A stretch of DNA of 64,000 nucleotides from CALMFG01 sp963666035. GTDB taxonomy: Bacteria > Bacillota > Clostridia > Christensenellales > CALMFG01. Shown here piece by piece: positions 61,976 to 64,000 of the stretch. Numbering within the stretch: the stretch's first letter is position 1; every line of letters begins with the position of its first letter. The notes under the pieces were generated by a model. That model did not search any database, was not told the DNA's origin, and saw nothing but the letters and a program-made list of their open reading frames with translations. Both the position numbers and the translations under genes were made by a program. The stretch covers positions 464,703 through 528,702 of the forward strand of contig CAXXJI010000007.1 of the NCBI GenBank assembly GCA_963666035.2. The letters run 5' to 3'.

Positions 61976-62958
61976 ATGGAAAAGCGCGTGAGTGTCATCA
62001 TACCGGTCTATAATGTGGCGATGTATCTGGATGTGTGCGTCGAAAGTGTGCTGGAGCAGACCTACCGAAATATTGAGGTGATTCTGTCCGATGATGGATC
62101 GACCGATGGCAGCGGCAAGCTCTGCGACAGATGGGCCAAAATGGATGCGCGCGTGAGTGTGATTCATCGTGAAAACGGCGGGCTTTCCGCGGCGCGCAAC
62201 CGCGGTATCGACGCGGCTTCGGGCGATTACATTGTTTTTATCGATAGTGATGATTACTGGGACGGCCGCGATACGCTGGCGCAGGTGATGACATATCTGG
62301 AGGAAAGCGGCGCGGACATGCTGGTTTTTGGTTACAGCAAACTGTTTGAATCCGACGGCACCATCAGACCGATTACGCCGTTCGGCCGGCGTGAATCGGT
62401 TTGCGGTAAACCAAAGGCTGAGGCGTTTGGTTACCTGACCGAAAAGAATATCCATGTGGCCAGCGCCTGTGCGCGCATCACAAAAACCGAGCTGATCAAG
62501 GGTAAGCTGTATTTTGAGCTTGGTGTGACATCTGAGGATATTGAATGGACGGCCAGACTGGCGCTGGCGGTGAAAAGCTTTGATTATTATCCAGAGGATT
62601 TCTATATCTATCGGCAAAGAGCAGGGTCGATCACCAAAACCATGTCATTGCGCAATATCGAACAGCTTCAGCGGGTGATTGCCAATTGCATCCAGCACGG
62701 AAAGAACATAGAAGGGATGCTTTTTATCCAAGCTATATGGGATATGTGGCTTATCAATACATTACCTCGCTCGCCAACGCTTATAAGCTGAGCAAACCCG
62801 AGCTGAAAGCCGTTTACGGGGCGTTGGCTGAACAATCCTGGCTTTTGGATTATGGCAAAAACAGGCGAGTGAAGATGATCGCGGCGGCCAAAAAGGGTTT
62901 GGGCTTTCGCGCAATGTTTGCGGTGCTCCGGCTGTACTACAAAGCGAAAAAAAGGTGA
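61976..62958 (+). pseudogene. Family 2 glycosyltransferase, one frame break
   Basis: VSVIIPVYNVAMYLD, SDDGSTDGSGKL, NGGLSAARNRG and IDSDDYW show an inverting GT2 of the capsule-sugar type. The first frame loses meaning after about 62715 (stop at 62791), but the -1 frame continues AFYPSYMGYVAYQY to LYYKAKKR (62958), a normal C-terminus for this type. One base missing near 62716-62722 explains it. It follows asnB by one base and the next gene begins 9 bases later. Confidence 0.8.
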
Positions 62959-62966
62959 ACTAAAAT

Positions 62967-64000
62967 ATGAAAGTGCTGATTCTTTCCCAGACTCCGTGGC
63001 GAAACGACAATAGTTTTGGCAGTTCATACACCGGCATTTTCGGAGGTATGGATGGTTTTGAGTTTGCCAACATCTATTGCCGGGCGGGACTGCCTCAAAA
63101 CGATGTGTGCCGGCATCATTTCTATATTTCTGAAAAAGCACTGGTTAAAAACCTGTTTGATAAAAGGGTAAAGACCGGAAGTGTCATCGACACGATTGAA
63201 GGCGCGGAAGCACTGAGCGAAGAACCGCGGGGCGTATGAGCGCGCGCGCAAATTGCGCTGGCAGATTTTCTACTGGGCACAGGGGTTACTGTGGTCGGTC
63301 GGTCGATGGAAGAGTCCCGAGCTGGTTCGGTTTATCGATGAATTTGACGCAGATGTGTTGTTTTTTCCGCTTTATTATTCTAATTTTCTCAATAAAATCG
63401 CAAAATTTATCGTCAAGCACAGCGGGAAGAAACTGATTCTGTATGTTTCGGATGATGTTTATACCTTACGGCAATTTTCGTTGTCCCCGCTTTTTTGGAT
63501 CAATCGGATGATCATCCGTCCGCAAATTATGGATATGGTCAGACGGAGTGAAATTTTATATGTGATTTCGGATGTACAAAAAGAGGCGTATGCACGCATC
63601 TTCGGCAAAGAAACCAAGGTGTTGACCAAGGGAGCTGATTTCTCCGAAAAACCAGAGATAAAGAAGCCGAGCGGGGTGGTGCGCCTGCTTTTTACCGGCA
63701 ATATTGGCAGCGGGCGATGGAAAGTGCTGAGCATGATTGCAGCAGCACTGAAAAACATCAATCGCGGCGGACAGAAAGCAACCCTGGATATCTTTACGCC
63801 GACGCCGGTGACTAGGCCCGATGCGGGCGGCATTGGGCGTACCCGGCAGCTCTTCGGTACACGGTGCCGTTTCCTCGGCACAGGTCAAGCGTTTGCAGGC
63901 TGAGGCAGATGTGCTGGTGCATGTAGAGTCTTTTGAGCTGAAAGAGCGGCTGAAGGTGTACTACTCTTTCTCCACAAAAATTGTGGATTATGCGCATACG
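62967..64000 (+). pseudogene. Glycosyltransferase, two frame breaks, cut by window end
   Basis: Starts MKVLILSQTPWRNDNSFGSSYTG with a GGTG-like site. Coding continues in three frames: to about 63233 (EALSEEPR), then AYERARKLRWQIFYWAQ onward to about 63816, then PMRAALGVPGSSSVHG to the window edge. The breaks lie in GGGG at 63230-63233 and CCC at 63817-63819; one base less at each restores one frame. VRLLFTGNIGSGRW and LVHVESFELKERLK resemble GT4 donor-side sequence. It may be a real decayed gene or unpolished sequence. Confidence 0.75.

Noticed and set aside
61913..62617. A 234-residue minus-strand frame in the GT2 region
   Set aside because: Shadow of the GT2 gene, whose motifs are unambiguous on the plus strand.

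Overview
The window looks like a chromosomal segment of an anaerobic, plant-polysaccharide-using member of the Firmicutes (Clostridia or a close relative). The signs are strong AGGAGG-type ribosome binding sites with ATG, GTG and TTG starts, lipoprotein signals of Gram-positive type, a tRNA with an encoded CCA, YesM/YesN and YtrA-type regulators, a cellobiose phosphorylase, and small families typical of Firmicutes (DUF2089, DUF1492, PadR with HAAS). I cannot name the genus. No rRNA, CRISPR array, insertion sequence or replication origin was seen.

Layout. 0-1.2 kb: the 3' end of a secreted M6 metalloprotease gene, then tRNA-Leu(GAG). 1.3-4.5 kb: an AT-richer accessory stretch behind the tRNA, with a GIY-YIG-like gene, a phage-type DUF1492 regulator, small unknown genes, a broken lipoprotein gene, a chagasin-like protease inhibitor and a small membrane protein. 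4.6-14.4 kb: mixed housekeeping and accessory genes: acyltransferase, a K+-channel-like protein with an altered pore motif, flavin reductase, GH43 lipoprotein, an XRE regulator with a membrane partner, GNAT, DUF1232, a HEIGH metallopeptidase, and a UvsE endonuclease carrying a DUF1722-like tail. 14.6-18.4 kb: one large secreted fibronectin-III protein with near-perfect 591-bp internal repeats. 18.4-23.5 kb: a DUF2089 regulator pair, then a divergent EAL-CBS-GGDEF protein and a BcsA-like synthase with a PilZ domain, forming a compact c-di-GMP and exopolysaccharide locus.

23.6-41.6 kb is a beta-glucan or cello-oligosaccharide utilisation island: GH1 and GH94 (cellobiose phosphorylase, frameshifted) on the minus strand; a LacI regulator, substrate-binding protein and two permeases on the plus strand; the MsmX/UgpC-type ATPase on the minus strand; then AraC and LacI regulators, a GH3 glycosidase, and an orphan binding protein with a YesM/YesN two-component pair. 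The expected flow is import of oligosaccharides, then cytosolic phosphorolysis (GH94) and hydrolysis (GH1, GH3).

41.7-51.9 kb: a PEP-synthase or rifampin-phosphotransferase-like swivelling-domain enzyme, an amino-acid permease fused to Usp domains, an FMN-binding protein, DUF1232, YccF, an SDR and a fused trehalose-6-phosphate synthase/phosphatase. 51.9-57.8 kb holds two small regulator-membrane modules. The first is PadR, a HAAS-type protein and an eight-repeat WWP membrane protein, behind a promoter that contains a perfect inverted repeat. The second is a YtrA-type GntR regulator with an ABC transporter, behind its own inverted repeat. 57.9-64 kb is the start of a surface polysaccharide cluster (GT4, epimerase, AsnB, GT2, another glycosyltransferase) in which three of the five genes carry single-base frameshifts. 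That points either to sequence errors or to decay.

The observations I rate highest are the WWP-repeat membrane protein with its PadR/HAAS partners, the 14-base repeats shared by the divergent AraC and ABC-ATPase promoters, the SYC pore motif, and the cluster of frameshifts.
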